Part shown: piece by piece, positions 43,919 through 55,440 of the stretch
How positions within the stretch are numbered: position 1 is the first letter of the stretch
Layout: each line of letters begins with the position of its first letter
Notes under the pieces: generated by a model
Databases searched by the model: none
What the model was told of the DNA's origin: nothing
What the model saw: only the letters and a program-made list of their open reading frames with translations
Assembly: GCA_963576565.1 (NCBI GenBank)
Contig: OY755038.1
Span: 203,953,013-204,017,012 of the forward strand
Length of the DNA stretch: 64,000 nt
From: Aspidapion aeneum
Taxonomy: Eukaryota; Arthropoda; Insecta; Coleoptera; Brentidae
Direction: 5' to 3'
Translations under genes and position numbers: made by a program

Positions 43919-44521
43919 ACAGTGTGTCCCAACGAAAACGAAACCGAGGCGTTTTTGGGTATTTAGAATATTTTTTCGAAAAATTTCTCGGACACGTCGA
44001 TTTAGTTTTTAAAGGGGACACTTTTTGGCTATCTTGAAATTTTTGTAGCATGAACCCCCTTCGAGGGGTATACTTTACCCCTATATTTTGAATCGGGAAA
44101 GTGGATCTAGTGTTACCTTATTTTGAAGCTTTCTTGAATATCTTTACAACCGTGTAAAAATTTCGAAAATCCATCGATTAGTTTTTGAGATATTTGCCTT
44201 CAAATTTTCAAATTTAACATGGAATGATGAAAGTTTGAAGGCAAATATCTCAAAAACTAATCGATGTATTTTCGAAATTTTTACACGGTTATAAAGATAT
44301 TCAAGAGAGCTTCAAAATAAGGTATCACTAGACCCACTTTCCCTATTCAAAATATAGGGGTAAAGTATACCCCTCGAAGGGGGTTCGTGTTACAAAAATT
44401 TCAAGATAGCCAGAAAGTGTCCCCCTCAAAAACTAAATCGACGTGTCCGAGGAATTTTTCGAAAAAATATTCTAAATACCCAAAAACGCCTCTGTTTCGT
44501 TTTCGTTGGGACACACTGTAT
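43919..44521. mobile_element. 600 bp near-perfect palindromic MITE
   Basis: The two arms of about 300 bases are inverted copies with few differences, meeting near 44220. The outer end CAGTGTGTCCCAACGAAAAC is matched by GTTTTCGTTGGGACACACTG, flanked by TA on both sides. It is a Tc1/mariner-type non-autonomous element. Confidence 0.85.
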
Positions 44522-44637
44522 AGTCCATATCATAATTTTTGAGATAACTTTTTGACAGTTATCAGCTGTTTACCATAACAAATAGTATAGGCCAACGAAA
44601 AAAAGTTGTCTCAAAAATAATGATCTGTACTGTATAT
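44522..44637. mobile_element. 116 bp MITE abutting the palindrome
   Basis: The left TAGTCCATATCATAATTTTT, GAGATAACTTTTT is inverted at AAAAAGTTGTCTCAAAAATA and GATCTGTACTGTA. It shares the TA boundary with the preceding element. Confidence 0.6.
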
Positions 44638-44854
44638 TTCATCAATGTGTAAGTTAACTACCAACTCATGTTCTTTTAAAAGCTGTATCTAACTTTTTAA
44701 ATATTGCACACTACCGCAGAGATTCTGTTAACGATATTTTACAAATCAGTTTTTTAATATTGCGAGGGTGCAGAAGATATATTACCTTAGTTTTGTAAAT
44801 TGACATGTATGCACTGTATGACTTCAATAAGAAATGACAAGTGAACACATTTAC

Positions 44855-44951
44855 CACTCTCACTATCGAAAATGTCACTAAGGATGTCTATTACTTGATC
44901 AATCTTATCTTTTACCACTTCTTTCCCGTTTGCAACTTTCATTTTAATAAA
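44855..44951 (-). CDS. Possible far-upstream exon with EF-hand-like helix
   Basis: A 97-base stretch is bounded by acceptor CTAATGCAG and donor AGTG|GTAAAT. It reads FIKMKVANGKEVVKDK then IDQVIDILSDIFDSESG. The ILSDIFDSESG end looks like the helix and first ligands of an EF-hand, compatible with the Nox5 N-terminus. The phase does not join directly to 22934-23000; one missing exon of 1 mod 3 length would be needed. The acceptor lacks a strong pyrimidine tract. It could instead belong to another gene or be spurious. Confidence 0.3.
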
Positions 44952-44955
44952 CTGC

Positions 44956-45432
44956 ATTAGCTTTCAAGTGTATCGGGGCTGTCCGAAAATAAAACTCCTA
45001 CTTTTTTTGGCAGTTTGTTTTTTGGTATGGACACATTGTTAACATTTACAAAAAATGACAGATCCCTCAACAACTAAAGATTCTAACAGTGATGGATTGT
45101 TGTCCAAAAATGCCATCAGGCACAGGCAGACTGTGTCACGTTCTTGGGTTAAAATCCAATTTTTGTTTATTTTTGTATTAGATAGAACAATAAAATTTCG
45201 AAATGTCCTCAATATTTCATAAAACTTGTGATTATGAGCATGCGAAGCACCCAAAAAAACGGTCAAAAATAAGAGCGACAAAATTAATTTTTCCACAACA
45301 AATTCACGACTAATTAGCGGCAAATTATTCACCATATTCGGTTTCGATAGGTCATGTCGAAAGCCATTTTGACAAGGGTGCTTCGCTAACTTCATATGAC
45401 GGTTAAGAAATTCAAATATATATATATATATA
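44956..45432. other. Unassigned DNA, possible mariner-end fragment
   Basis: It begins with TATCGGGGCTGTCCGAAAAT and AACTCCTAC, which look like a mariner-type inverted repeat, but no partner end was found. A 155-codon minus frame (45506-45039) crosses it and an (AT)n tract without recognisable motifs. Confidence 0.35.
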
Positions 45433-45604
45433 CAGTCAACTCCGGATATAGTGAACACGAAGATTGTACGGAAACTGTTTCTCCGAGGTTTACTATAAGA
45501 AGACATATTGTATACCTAAGTAATTTTTTTTTGGTCTTTTTGAATGGGGTTTGCTATAAGCGCGTGTTCAATATAAACGGGTTCGTTATATGCGGACTTC
45601 ACTG
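45433..45604. mobile_element. Pogo/Tigger-type MITE
   Basis: Ends CAGTCAACTCCGGATATAGT and, inverted, CAGTGAAGTCCGCATATAAC bound 172 bases with TA on both sides (45431-45432, 45605-45606). The internal ACTATAAGAAG and GCTATAAGCGCG motifs are typical of pogo-group ends. Confidence 0.8.
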
Positions 45605-45649
45605 TATTTAATGTTACTGTCATTTATAATAATTGTTTATAACTTTATA

Positions 45650-47227
45650 GCATCAGCATATAGCAGCATCCTAAAAATACAAAATGGTTTCTTTAAACAT
45701 AATGATATTCATCAATATACCTGGATTCAGCCTTCAAGAAATTTTATGTCATTTCAATTTATTGATTATGCTATTGGTGTACAACACTCGGAATTAAAGT
45801 GGTATGATGTGCGACCACCTCGTGGTGTTACCTGTGGATCTGACCACCATCTGGTAAAAGCAAAAATATTACTCCGTTTAAGTAAAACAAATAGAGATAA
45901 GAAACTGAAAAATTAATACACAGAACACTCGTTTGAAGAAATATATACAATCATAGTAAAAAGCTTGAAGGAAGCAAGTAAAGAAGCTGTTAGATACTAA
46001 GATAACAGAAATAGCAATAAGATGTAGTGGACGGAGGAAATACAGGAAATGGTCAAGGAGAAAAAACGCACATACTTGAAATTGCTCAGTACTAAAGAGC
46101 AAAGGGACCTAGAAATCTACAGGGAAATCAGAACACAGCTAAAAAATTGGATACGCACCGAATAAAATTAAATGTTTGAGCTCAAGTGCCACGACCTAAA
46201 TACACAAGTAGGAGGTAGGCAAAGTTCTACGGTAAAAACCCAATAAAAGAAAAAGTAAACATTCAGATCATTAAACCAGAACAATAGACACAAGACTACA
46301 AAGGACTGCTGCAGGAAACGAGACCCGAATATTTGTCAGACACTCCAAGGAGAGACAAAGAAGTAAAAAGAGAGGAAGTAATCACCGAAAAAGAAATGAT
46401 AAAGAATAGTGTTTGAAAGCTTAAATCCGGAAAAGATAGCGGACCTGGGCGAATATACGCTGAAATTCTCAAATATGGATCAGAGAAACTACTAGAAAAT
46501 CTCACATATATTATTTATCAATCAATTCATAAATGGACATTCAGTACCTGATGATAGGAAAATTGCATTGATATCTTAAATACATAAAAAAGGAAACAAG
46601 CTGGATTGCAACAATTACAGAGAAATTTCAGTAACCAGTAGTCTAAATAAACTGCACGGTAGGATTCTAAGAGATCTAAAAAAGTCATTAAAATCGAGAG
46701 TGATTTTCAGGAACAAGAGCAAAGTGGATTTCGAAAAAGCAGATCCTGTAGTGATAATATTTTTGAAGTGTAAACTTCTTTAGGCGCGTTTAGCAGTTTT
46801 TGCGGGTAGTGAATTGAACTGAGCCGTCAGGCTCGGCTATGTAACGCTCATTCGTGTGAAATTGGCTCGAGTCGACTAACTGTCAGAAACATTCAGCGTG
46901 CGATATGATGATGCAGATGAAGGCCAGTACACAGAAGAGTTCGGTTCGGTCCGCTTTGTAGAATATGTTATGGGCCAATATTATTAATTTCGCCTTGTTG
47001 AAGTTTATACTTCCGCCGTGTGGTCTTAAGCATACACAATAATTTTTTTGTCTTAAACAAGTCATTGAGAAAAGGAGTGCTGGAAATATAGAGAGTCATG
47101 TTACCTTTGTAGACCTATAAAAAGCAAATGATACCGTTACAGTAAAAACTTATGGACAGTGTTAGAGCAAACTAATATCAATCAAACATACATAAAAGCG
47201 ATAAAAGTAAAATTTAGGACAAGCGCC
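45650..47227 (+). pseudogene. RTE-like LINE relic, endonuclease to RT, with insertion
   Basis: The plus frames give IQPSRNFMSFQFIDYAIG, DVRPPRGVTCGSDHHLVKAK (endonuclease end with the SDHH motif), and KSGKDSGPGRIYAEILKYG-like text. Then come DRKIALISXIHKKGNKL, CNNYREISVTSSLNKL, EQSGFRKSRSCSDNIF, and after an insertion LKQVIEKRSAGNIES and TFVDL. These are successive blocks of an RTE-type LINE. Stops and frame shifts abound. A MITE at 46765-47013 interrupts the RT. Confidence 0.8.
46765..47013. mobile_element. 249 bp MITE inside RTE relic
   Basis: Ends GAAGTGTAAACTTCTTTAGG and, inverted, GAAGTATAAACTTCAACAAG. Each end is also a near-palindrome by itself (GAAGTxTAxACTTC). The interior is less AT-rich with CpGs (GGCTCGAGTCGAC). 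It splits the RTE frame between SDNIF and LKQVI. Confidence 0.6.
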
Positions 47228-47692
47228 GAGGGGTCATAAGCACCGTAAAATTTGTACAGAGTCCACCAGGACTTGGTTCCTATGGGATCCTGTCGAGTCC
47301 TGGTTTGAAATATTTAGTCCTGGCCTTTGATGACTTTTTCGCAATTTTTTTTTATTGCATCCCAAAAAGTTGACCATAAAAAACGTCCTCACCCAACATT
47401 TTTTAAAATTTTTGCCAAAAATTCGGGTGGCTCGGTTGCCTTTTGGAACTTAATTCATTGTTTTCGGTTCCAAACCGACGCCCTGGAGACGGTAATAGCA
47501 TGGTCTGGTTAAACCGTGACGAAATGTCTTTGTTCCTTATAGACCGGTGGACGTTTTCATCCCGCCATGGACTTAGTTTCCTTGGTTAGCTGTCGTTTCA
47601 CTCATTGAATGAAAAATAGGTTTTACCTATTTTTTCAATCTCGGTTCCTGTTGTAAAATTTTTACAGTTATGTGACCTGGTGACCCCTTGAA
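47228..47692. mobile_element. TIR element with GAGGGGTCA / TGACCCCTT ends
   Basis: The left GAGGGGTCATAAGCACCGTA, AAATTTGTACAG is inverted at GTAAAATTTTTACAGTTATG, GGTGACCCCTT. The interior is unusually balanced in composition (TCCACCAGGACTTGG, TCCTGTCGAGTCCTGG). No ORF over 61 codons. It terminates the RTE relic. Confidence 0.5.
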
Positions 47693-48109
47693 AAGCGCTC
47701 ACCCAAGAGGAATTTCACAGCGCGCCGGCTGTGCTGGAAGGTTAACCCAAAAACGCGATATTTAATTAATTTTTTATTTCTTTCATCTTAAAGAACGTTA
47801 ATAATAAGTACTTAATTTTTTGCTAACTTAAACCATTTTATACCTACCTTTTATATCAGTGGACAATTAATTTGAATAATCTCTATTATAGAATACATTC
47901 AATAATATCCTTTATAGTCATAAATTCCTGAAAGGCGAAGACCATGAGATCAGATCGACAGACATGATTCAATTATTAACAACAATCTATTAACAATTGA
48001 CCCATCATTACATTTTAAATTCAACAACTAAAACGTTTAAAAGCCCAATTAAGTCTGAATATAGTTGCGACACCTCGTTCTTAATTTAACATTGTGATAG
48101 TTTAAGCTT
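47693..48109. other. AT-rich DNA, nothing recognised
   Basis: No supported feature. Confidence 0.35.
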
Positions 48110-48298
48110 ACACCACACAGAAAAAAATAAATATTGACTGAGAATATGAAAACTTGAGCCCAGTAAATATCCCAAACCGGGGGTGAAATTAAAGAACGAA
48201 CAATTATGTAAAAAGTTTTACGAGCTACGGGACAGATTTGAACCCGAACCTTTAGCTCTGCACGCTAACGCCATACCAATTGGGCCACCGAAACAATG
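48110..48298 (-). mobile_element. tRNA-Cys-like SINE
   Basis: The minus-strand head has A box TGGCCCAATTGGTATGGCG, an anticodon arm TTAGC-GTGCAGA-GCTAA with GCA in the loop, and B box GGGTTCAAATC. This folds as a tRNA cloverleaf resembling tRNA-Cys(GCA). It continues into unrelated sequence (AAAACTTTTTACATAATTG, CACCCCCGGTTTGGG). The acceptor stem is not well paired, so I call it a SINE head rather than a working tRNA. Confidence 0.65.
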
Positions 48299-48515
48299 AA
48301 TGTTTAAAACTACTTATCACATCTTCAGCATGCTTCTCTTAAAACGCTGCAACCTTAGATTCAAAATTCACTATCTCTGGACAGCACATCGCGCGATATT
48401 TCCCTGCTTACTATTGATCGACACAAATATTTCGCAAGATTACGAGAATAGAGCTCCAAGTGCGGTGCATGTAAGCAAGGGAAGCTTAAAAAAATCCAAC
48501 ATTTGCTGAGATTAT

Positions 48516-48702
48516 GCAGTGGCGCAATCAGGAATATGTCTTGGGCGGGGCCGAAGCCTCTTGGGGGGGGGAGGGGGGCGAAGTCTCATGATGTCGAATT
48601 TTAAGCTATTTTTTGGATTTTTATGAAATATGTGGAAAATATGTAAAAAAATCTAAGGCTTGGGGGGGGCGTTCCCCGAGGCCCTCCCCTGAGTGCGCCC
48701 AT
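48516..48702. mobile_element. Short MITE, CAGTGGCGCAATCAGGAATA end
   Basis: Its left end and right end (CCTGAGTGCGCCCATGG) match the two ends of the 35153-35937 element, including AATTTTAAGCTATTTTTTG and ATATGTAAAAAAATC. It contains GGGGGGGG runs. Confidence 0.6.
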
Positions 48703-48908
48703 GGATTATTGGATAATACTTGTTAAAATTATTTTCCAAAACTTGTTAAAATTAATTTTTTATAAAGGTCCCTATAAGGTAGCAGTTCCTATTATAAAAA
48801 ATTGTAAAATCACATTAGTAACACGGAACGTCCCAGGGACGTACTTTTTAAAACCTTCAAAACTGAATTAAAATATACTTTTTACCGAACCGAACCCAAT
48901 ATTCCCTT

Positions 48909-51900
48909 ACCTAACAAGTACAATTTTAAAACGTACCAAAAGAGAAGGGGGTTTTAAAAAATCATGCAAATGCATTAAAATGTACTTTTTAGGTCTCTTT
49001 GGGTTCGTACTTTTCCCGTATTGGAAAAATACGGTTTTAAAACATCTTAAAAAACACCTTTTTATAATTTATTTTTTGGGTCCATAGCGCCCTAACGTTG
49101 GCGTACCTGAAAATTACGTTTTTAAAATACACTTTTTACGTCCCTCGGGGCTCTAACCTCGGCATACCTAAAAAGTACTTTTTTAAAATCCCTTAGAACC
49201 ATAACTTTGCGTACCCAAAAAGTTGTTTTTAAAAAGTCTCAACAAGAACCATTTGAAAAACGTGCCAAATAGGTCGTTTTTAAACTAAACGTTTAACACA
49301 GCCTAGCTGTTGCTAGGTAGGCTGTGGTTTTAAGGTCCAACTTTGGGTACCTAAAAATTACGTTTTTAAATCGTACTTTTAAGGTCTCTCACAAGCATCC
49401 TCATCATCATTATCTACCTAGGCTGATCAGAAAAAAGTAAATGTCAAACTTTTCTACGGTACTCAGTTAGGACCCAGGTTTTAAGAGGGTTCAATACATT
49501 AGAGTCCATTCGAGGAAGCCTGAAGCCTAGACTTTGTTGGGGTCCTTGAGTTTTAAAACATCTCCGGAACATTTTTCAAACGCCCTCGGAACTTTTTTAA
49601 AACGCTTCTGAAATATTTTTAAAAATCCCCGGATTATTTTTAAAACGTCCCTGAACGGTTTATTACGTCGTCGGAATTCATAAAAATAAAACTCTCTAAA
49701 CGTCCAAAAAGCTTTTTTAAAATGTGTTAAAAACGTGTTTCAAACGTTTCTGGAACGTTTTTAAAATGTATTGAACGGTCAGGAGTCGTTTTAAAAACGT
49801 AAAAACGACATTTCAAGGACGTTCCAAGGCCGTTTGTCGGATTGATGTCACCAAACGTACGTTTTTTTGAAACGTGCCTGAGGAATTGTTTATTTTGGGA
49901 GAAAACTTCTTAATTTTTTTAAACTTGTTCACAAAAAAATATATTTGTTCTACAGGAACCCAAAAAATCGCTTTTTAATTTTTTCTGTAATGTTCAATTT
50001 TAAGGAGCGCCTAAAATTGTACATAATGTTACTCATTTAATTTGCTCTAATTATATTTAATTCCATGTAATTGCATAGTTCAACGCCAGTATTTTTTACA
50101 GCAGAGATATTTTAATTGTTGAAATTTTCATTTACTGTGAGTAGACCAGCTTCCAAAATTACATATTGCATTCATCAATCATATTTAAAATACAAGTGTA
50201 CCTAGACAAGATGATAATGTTGATTAATATTAATCAATTATTCCTGCTCATATTTGGAAGTAAAATACGCCCCATTTTTTTTTAATTAAAATCTTTTTAG
50301 GATAGTTTAATTGGACAACTAGATTTTTGAGAGTTATTAAATTTCCTGACAGATTTAGTCCTATCAAGCTTTTTTTCAATCGTTATAGGTACGCCTATTA
50401 CAGAGATGAATTTGATTTCTATCATAAATCATATAAAATAACGCCGGCGCCGCTTTGGCGGCGGTGTATAAACATGCAGGGGAGAGCGGGGCAAGATGAC
50501 GATGTTAAGGATTAAAGCTTCCTAGAAAATACCGAAATCTGGTTTTGACAAAAAAACTTACCTAACCAGTACATTTATAAAACGTACCAAAAGGGACGTT
50601 TCAAAGAAACGTGCAAATGCATTAAACTGTAAGGTCACTTTGGGTTCTCGATTTTCACGTATATAAAAAATGCGTCCCAAAAGACACATTTTAAAAACTT
50701 GCAAATTAGGACTACTTGTTGGGTCCCATAGAGCCCTAGCATACCTAAAAATTACGTTTTTAAAATGTACTTTTTACATCCCTCGGGGTTCTAACCTTGG
50801 CGTTCCTAAAAAGTGCGTTTTTAAATGCAGATAGATCCCTTATAGCCCTTCGCACCGACTTTTTTTTCCAATACTTAGCCTAAAGTGTTCCTTATTACGT
50901 CATATTATGATATGGAACCGAAAAAAAAGTCGGTGAGATGGACCCTTAGAACCATAACCTTTTTCTACCTAAAAAGTCGTTCTTAAAACGTCTCAACAAA
51001 AAAACCTTTTGAAAAACGTTCAACTCAGGACGTTTCTTTAAAACTGAACTTTTAACACAGCCTACCTGTTGTTGGTTTGGCTGTGCTTTTAAGGTCTGAA
51101 TTTGCGTACCTAAAAATTAAGTTTTAAAAACGTACTTATAAGGTTTCTCACAAGTAGGACCCAATATGTAAGAGTCCATTCGAGGGGGGCCCGAGGCTTT
51201 GTGAAATGTTTTAAAATATCTCTGGAACTTTTTTCAAACATCCTCGGAACTTTTTTAAAATGCCCCTGGAACGGTTTAAAAACATCCCCGGATCGTTCTT
51301 AAAACGTACCTGGAAAGTTTATTTCGTCCTCAGTCCTCGGAATACATAAAAATAAAACTTTCTAAATGTCCCAAAAACTTTTTTAAACCATTTTAAAAAT
51401 GTCCCGGGTCGTCAAAAAGACCCATAAAAACATGCCAGTGACATCTTTCGGACATTAAAATCCCCAAAACGTACGTTTTTGAAATAATCGAAGTTCCAGG
51501 TAGGCGTTTTAATGACGTCTCCGGAATGTTCTTAACACGTCCCTGAAACGCGTTTCAAACATTCCTGGAACGTTTTTTACATTTATTGAACGTTCTGAGC
51601 GGACGTTTCGTAAACGTAAAAACGACGTTTCAGGGACGTTCCAAGGATGATTTTCGGACATTGATGTTACCAAACGTACGTTTTTTTTAAACAGGCCTGT
51701 GGGATATAGTTTTCTTTGAGAGAAAATTAAAAAAAAAAAAATTACTTAGATCACAAAAAATACCCTTGTTCTGCGATTTTCAATTGTTGTTTTAATGTTC
51801 AATTTTAAGGAGCGCCGAAAATTGTACATGATCTAATTAAATTTAATTCCATGTAATTGTATAGTTTAACGGTAGTATTTTTTACAGAGAAGAAATTTTA

Positions 51901-52345
51901 GTTGTTGAAATTTTCATTTACTGTGATTAGACCAGCTTCCAAAATTACATATTACATTCATCAATCAAATTTAAAATACAAGTGTACCTAGACAAGATGA
52001 TAATGTTGATTAATATTAATCAATTATTCGTGCTCATATTTGGAAGTAAAATACGCCCCATTTTTTTTTAATTAAAATCTTTTTAGGAGAGTTTAATTAG
52101 ACAACTAGATTTTTGAGAGTTATTAAATTTCCTGACAGATTTAGTCCTATCAAGCTTTTTTTCAATCGTTATAGGTTCGCCTATTATAGAGATGAATTTG
52201 ATCTCTATCATAAATTATATAAAATAACGCCGGCGCCGCTCGGGCGGCGGTGTATAAACATGTAGGGGAGAGCGGGGCAAGATGACGATGATAAGGATTA
52301 AAGCTTCCTAGAAAATACCCAAACCTGGTTTTGATTAAAAAACTT
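48909..52345. repeat. Tandem duplication of a 1.65-1.79 kb block of degenerate repeats
   Basis: Unit 1 runs 48909-50558 and unit 2 50559-52345; CTTACCTAACAAGTAC / CTTACCTAACCAGTAC mark the starts. CCTGACAGATTTAGTCCTAT recurs 1786 bases later (50345 and 52131). The first two thirds of each unit is made of 25-35 base degenerate repeats around ACGTTTTTAAAACGTCC. The last third is unique AT-rich text ending GCCGGCGCCGCT, GGGGAGAGCGGGGCAAGATG. No gene. Confidence 0.8.
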
Positions 52346-53820
52346 CGTTTAGTTGTTAGATGGTTGTTTTCGTTTACAAACAAATTTAAAAAAGGACACA
52401 AAAATTTAAACCTTAAAAATCTACACAACAAAAACTTAAAAAATGCATTTTTGTCATCTTGCCTCACTAGCGGGTCGAGCCTATTGGGGCAAGATGACGA
52501 CTAGGCGCATAGCTCACAAATAAACGTCTCCTTCTTTAATATGAGTTGCACGCCTCATGCCCCAACCCTCGCACCCTTCACTTTTATCCGGTTTGCTACT
52601 GGAGGTTTAATCCATGGTTCCTGGCATTCTGAACACAAATCTTTTCGTTGTTTTTTTTGTTTCTTTTAGGTTCTCGTTAACATCATTTAAAACTCTCTTT
52701 TTAACTTTTAAGACTTTGCCATTTTTATTTTATAAAATAAAAATAGAAACAAAAAACGACCATATACCAAAATAGTATGCTTTAATAGTATAGACCTCAC
52801 GTAAAAATGCTTAGATGTATCGTGGTGGGGGTAAATAGCACTTCTTTAACCACTCCCAATCAACCCCTATTGCCCTATTCCCTCATTACTCGTATTTGTT
52901 TGGGTAGCGTCTTTAGATAAAAGTTTTGGGGGGAGCCCGAGAACATATGAGGCCGTATCTTATGCTATTTCGTATTTGAATTCATGAAATATGTAAAACA
53001 TATCTTTGCTTCGGGGGGGGGGGGTCTCACCTATTTTTTCATTTTTTTTGATTGACCCTTGTTCGTTATCAACTTTGTTTCGATATTATTCAAAAAAGGG
53101 TTTTTTGACTAAAGAGTCATTAAGCTCAGTGTTGTACAACTTATACAAAAGGAAAAGACAGGACCTAATGAAGGACTCGATAGAACCTTACACCTTACAC
53201 GTCCAAATTTTTCGGTGCCGCCAATGGACTTACATAAAATTTGACGCATTTTAACCTCATCTAACAAACCGGAAATCTTTTGGCTTTTTCGCAAACTTAA
53301 TTGTGCATTATTCGACATATTTTTTGTTTAAAATAAGATTATCCTCAGTATTTACATTAATTAAGTGACAGTAGTTTATAACAAAATTTTCATTACAATT
53401 AAAATTTTATACTTACGTATTTAATTAATAGGTTCAAATTTCCTAAATAGGATTCACATTAATAGACTCCAGAAATACACAATTAAACAAAACAATGTTA
53501 TAACATTTTAAATTGCACTCAATTAGTAGACACGAACAAAAAAGAAACAGACAAAAACTTTAACAAACTTAAAAACTGTTTAGAATTAAATGCAATATCG
53601 GATTCTACTATCCGAATTAGATTGGTACAAGCTTGGTACCTATAGTAAATTATTTTGGTTTTTATCATCAATTGTATACTCACATATCCTTTAAAATAAA
53701 AAAATTTAATATTTATTTTTATTTGCAAGTCATTTTATTTTTCTAATTTTGATGTTTCTTTTTATTTAAGTAGGTATATATATATATGTATCTATTATTT
53801 TAGATAACTTAGACATTTAA
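52346..53820. other. AT-rich DNA with GGGG-rich MITE remnants
   Basis: GGGGCAAGATGACGA at about 52485 echoes the duplication unit end. A run of 9-10 G at about 53013-53022 follows ATGTAAAACATATCTTTG, as in the 48516 element. No coding sequence was recognised. Confidence 0.4.
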
Positions 53821-54260
53821 ACGGCCCTGGAACGAAATAGCGATGTTCAAAATAGCGACGTACGAAATGACGAGTAATGAAATAGCGATTATAAAAATTG
53901 TATCAAAATAGCGTTGGTAACAAAACAGCACATAACAAAATAGCGATGTAACAAAATAGCGACCATCAAAACAGCTATGTAACAAAATCGCGACTAGTAA
54001 AATAGCGATATAACAAAATAGCGACTATCAAAATCTAACAAATTTTTCAAACAAGAACGGCCCGGACCGAACCGAACTGAACCGAACCGAATTCGCTTCT
54101 GTTGTGTTCAGTTCGGTTCGGTTCGGTTAGTATTCACACCCTCTAGGATCCCGCGAAAAAAGTTTTTTTTGAAAAAATATGCTGTTTCGGTTCAGATATG
54201 CTGGTTCGGTACGGTTCGGTTCGATTCAGTTCGGATTTACACCCTCTAGGATCCCGGAAA
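53821..54260. repeat. Simple-repeat fold-back S, locus 1
   Basis: It contains (ACAAAATAGCGA)n-like units of 15-17 bases at 53830-54030, then ACCGAACCGAAC repeats, then inverted TTCGGTTCGG repeats. The block ACACCCTCTAGGATCCCG, followed by a poly-T/A stretch, occurs twice. The same core occurs at 57085-57100, 57380 and 62115. Confidence 0.75.
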
Positions 54261-54510
54261 AAAAATCAGGGAAGTTTTTTTTTAATAAATATTTTTTAAT
54301 TTTTTTTATTTATTCTTCAATGTATCTACAGCATTACGCCAATTACAGATACAGGTACTAAAATACAAAAAAAAATAGGTACATATAGAACACATTAATC
54401 ACAGTCATTGTTTGGTTCGGAGTCTGCTGCACTGAACCATACCGAAGTAACCTTCATGTTCTATTGGGGCAGTAGCCATCTTGCAACCGCACACGAGATC
54501 CAACACATCA

Positions 54511-55440
54511 CTAATTTAATGTGATATTATCAATGTCAATATTTGAGGCATACTGATTAAACAGGTTGCATAAACTATATATAGGAGAACTCTTAAAAAG
54601 GTTAGTCCTTGGATAAGCTAAGTAAAAAACACTTTTACTTCTAGAATTCAATCTGTTAACGAAAAAAGGGAGCTGATTCAATATTTCCGGACAATCAATA
54701 TCATTTTTCAGAATTTGAAACATTGTACAGAGGCATATTTTAACACGACGCTTATCCAAGGACAGTCTATTAAACAAATGAAGCAAAAAAGCATTTTCAC
54801 AGCCACGTTGGGGGTAAAAACCAAACTTTCTATAAAACATACATTTTAAAAATCTTCGTTGTGCTCCTTCAATAGCACTTATCCAAATTTGATACTGTGG
54901 AGACCATATTACACTACCATATTCTATTATTGGCAACACTAAACTATCAAAAAGTTTGAGACTAACTAATCAGTACTAAATGACTTTGTATTCTGAACTA
55001 TAAGTCCAGAAACTTTTTGACCGCTCTTTATTTTTAATAATATGTGTGAGAATGACATATTGTCATCAAATATGACCCAAATCCTTCTGACAGTTCACAC
55101 GCTAATATCTATACTATCTATAATAGTCAATATTTAAAATCAATACATAAAGATATACAAGAACATTTATCCAATTTTAAGTTAAAGCTAGTATCACTTG
55201 ACCAATCTGCAACCTTATAAAACTCATTTTGAAGTACTTGACAATCATCCAAACAGACAATTCTAAAAAATAATTTATAATCAGCAAATGCCAATGATTG
55301 CACATTTTTTGTTCTTGTTAGAATTTTGTTAAATACAACTATAAAAAGCAATGGCCCAAGGTTTAAACCTTGAGGAACTCCTGATAAACTTGCATAAATC
55401 TCAGATTTGCAGCCTTTGATTTCGACATCTTGTTAGATTT
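54511..55440 (-). pseudogene. Jockey-like LINE reverse transcriptase relic
   Basis: The minus frames in order are SGVPQGLNLGPLLFIVVFN, NVQSLAFADYKLFFRI (catalytic FADD changed to FADY by local loss), QNEFYKVADWSSD, FNLKLDKCSCISLC and, after a gap, LPIIEYGSVIWSPQYQ, EGAQRRFLKCMF and RRVKICLCTMF. These are the RT palm and thumb blocks of Jockey-type LINEs. The frame breaks several times. Confidence 0.85.

Noticed and set aside
44940..45020. Complete mariner transposon
   Set aside because: Only one mariner-like end (GGGGCTGTCCGAAAAT) was found, with no partner end and no DD34D transposase frame.
45039..45506. 155-codon minus-strand frame
   Set aside because: It runs through an (AT)n tract and the pogo MITE edge, has no recognisable motif and is probably chance.
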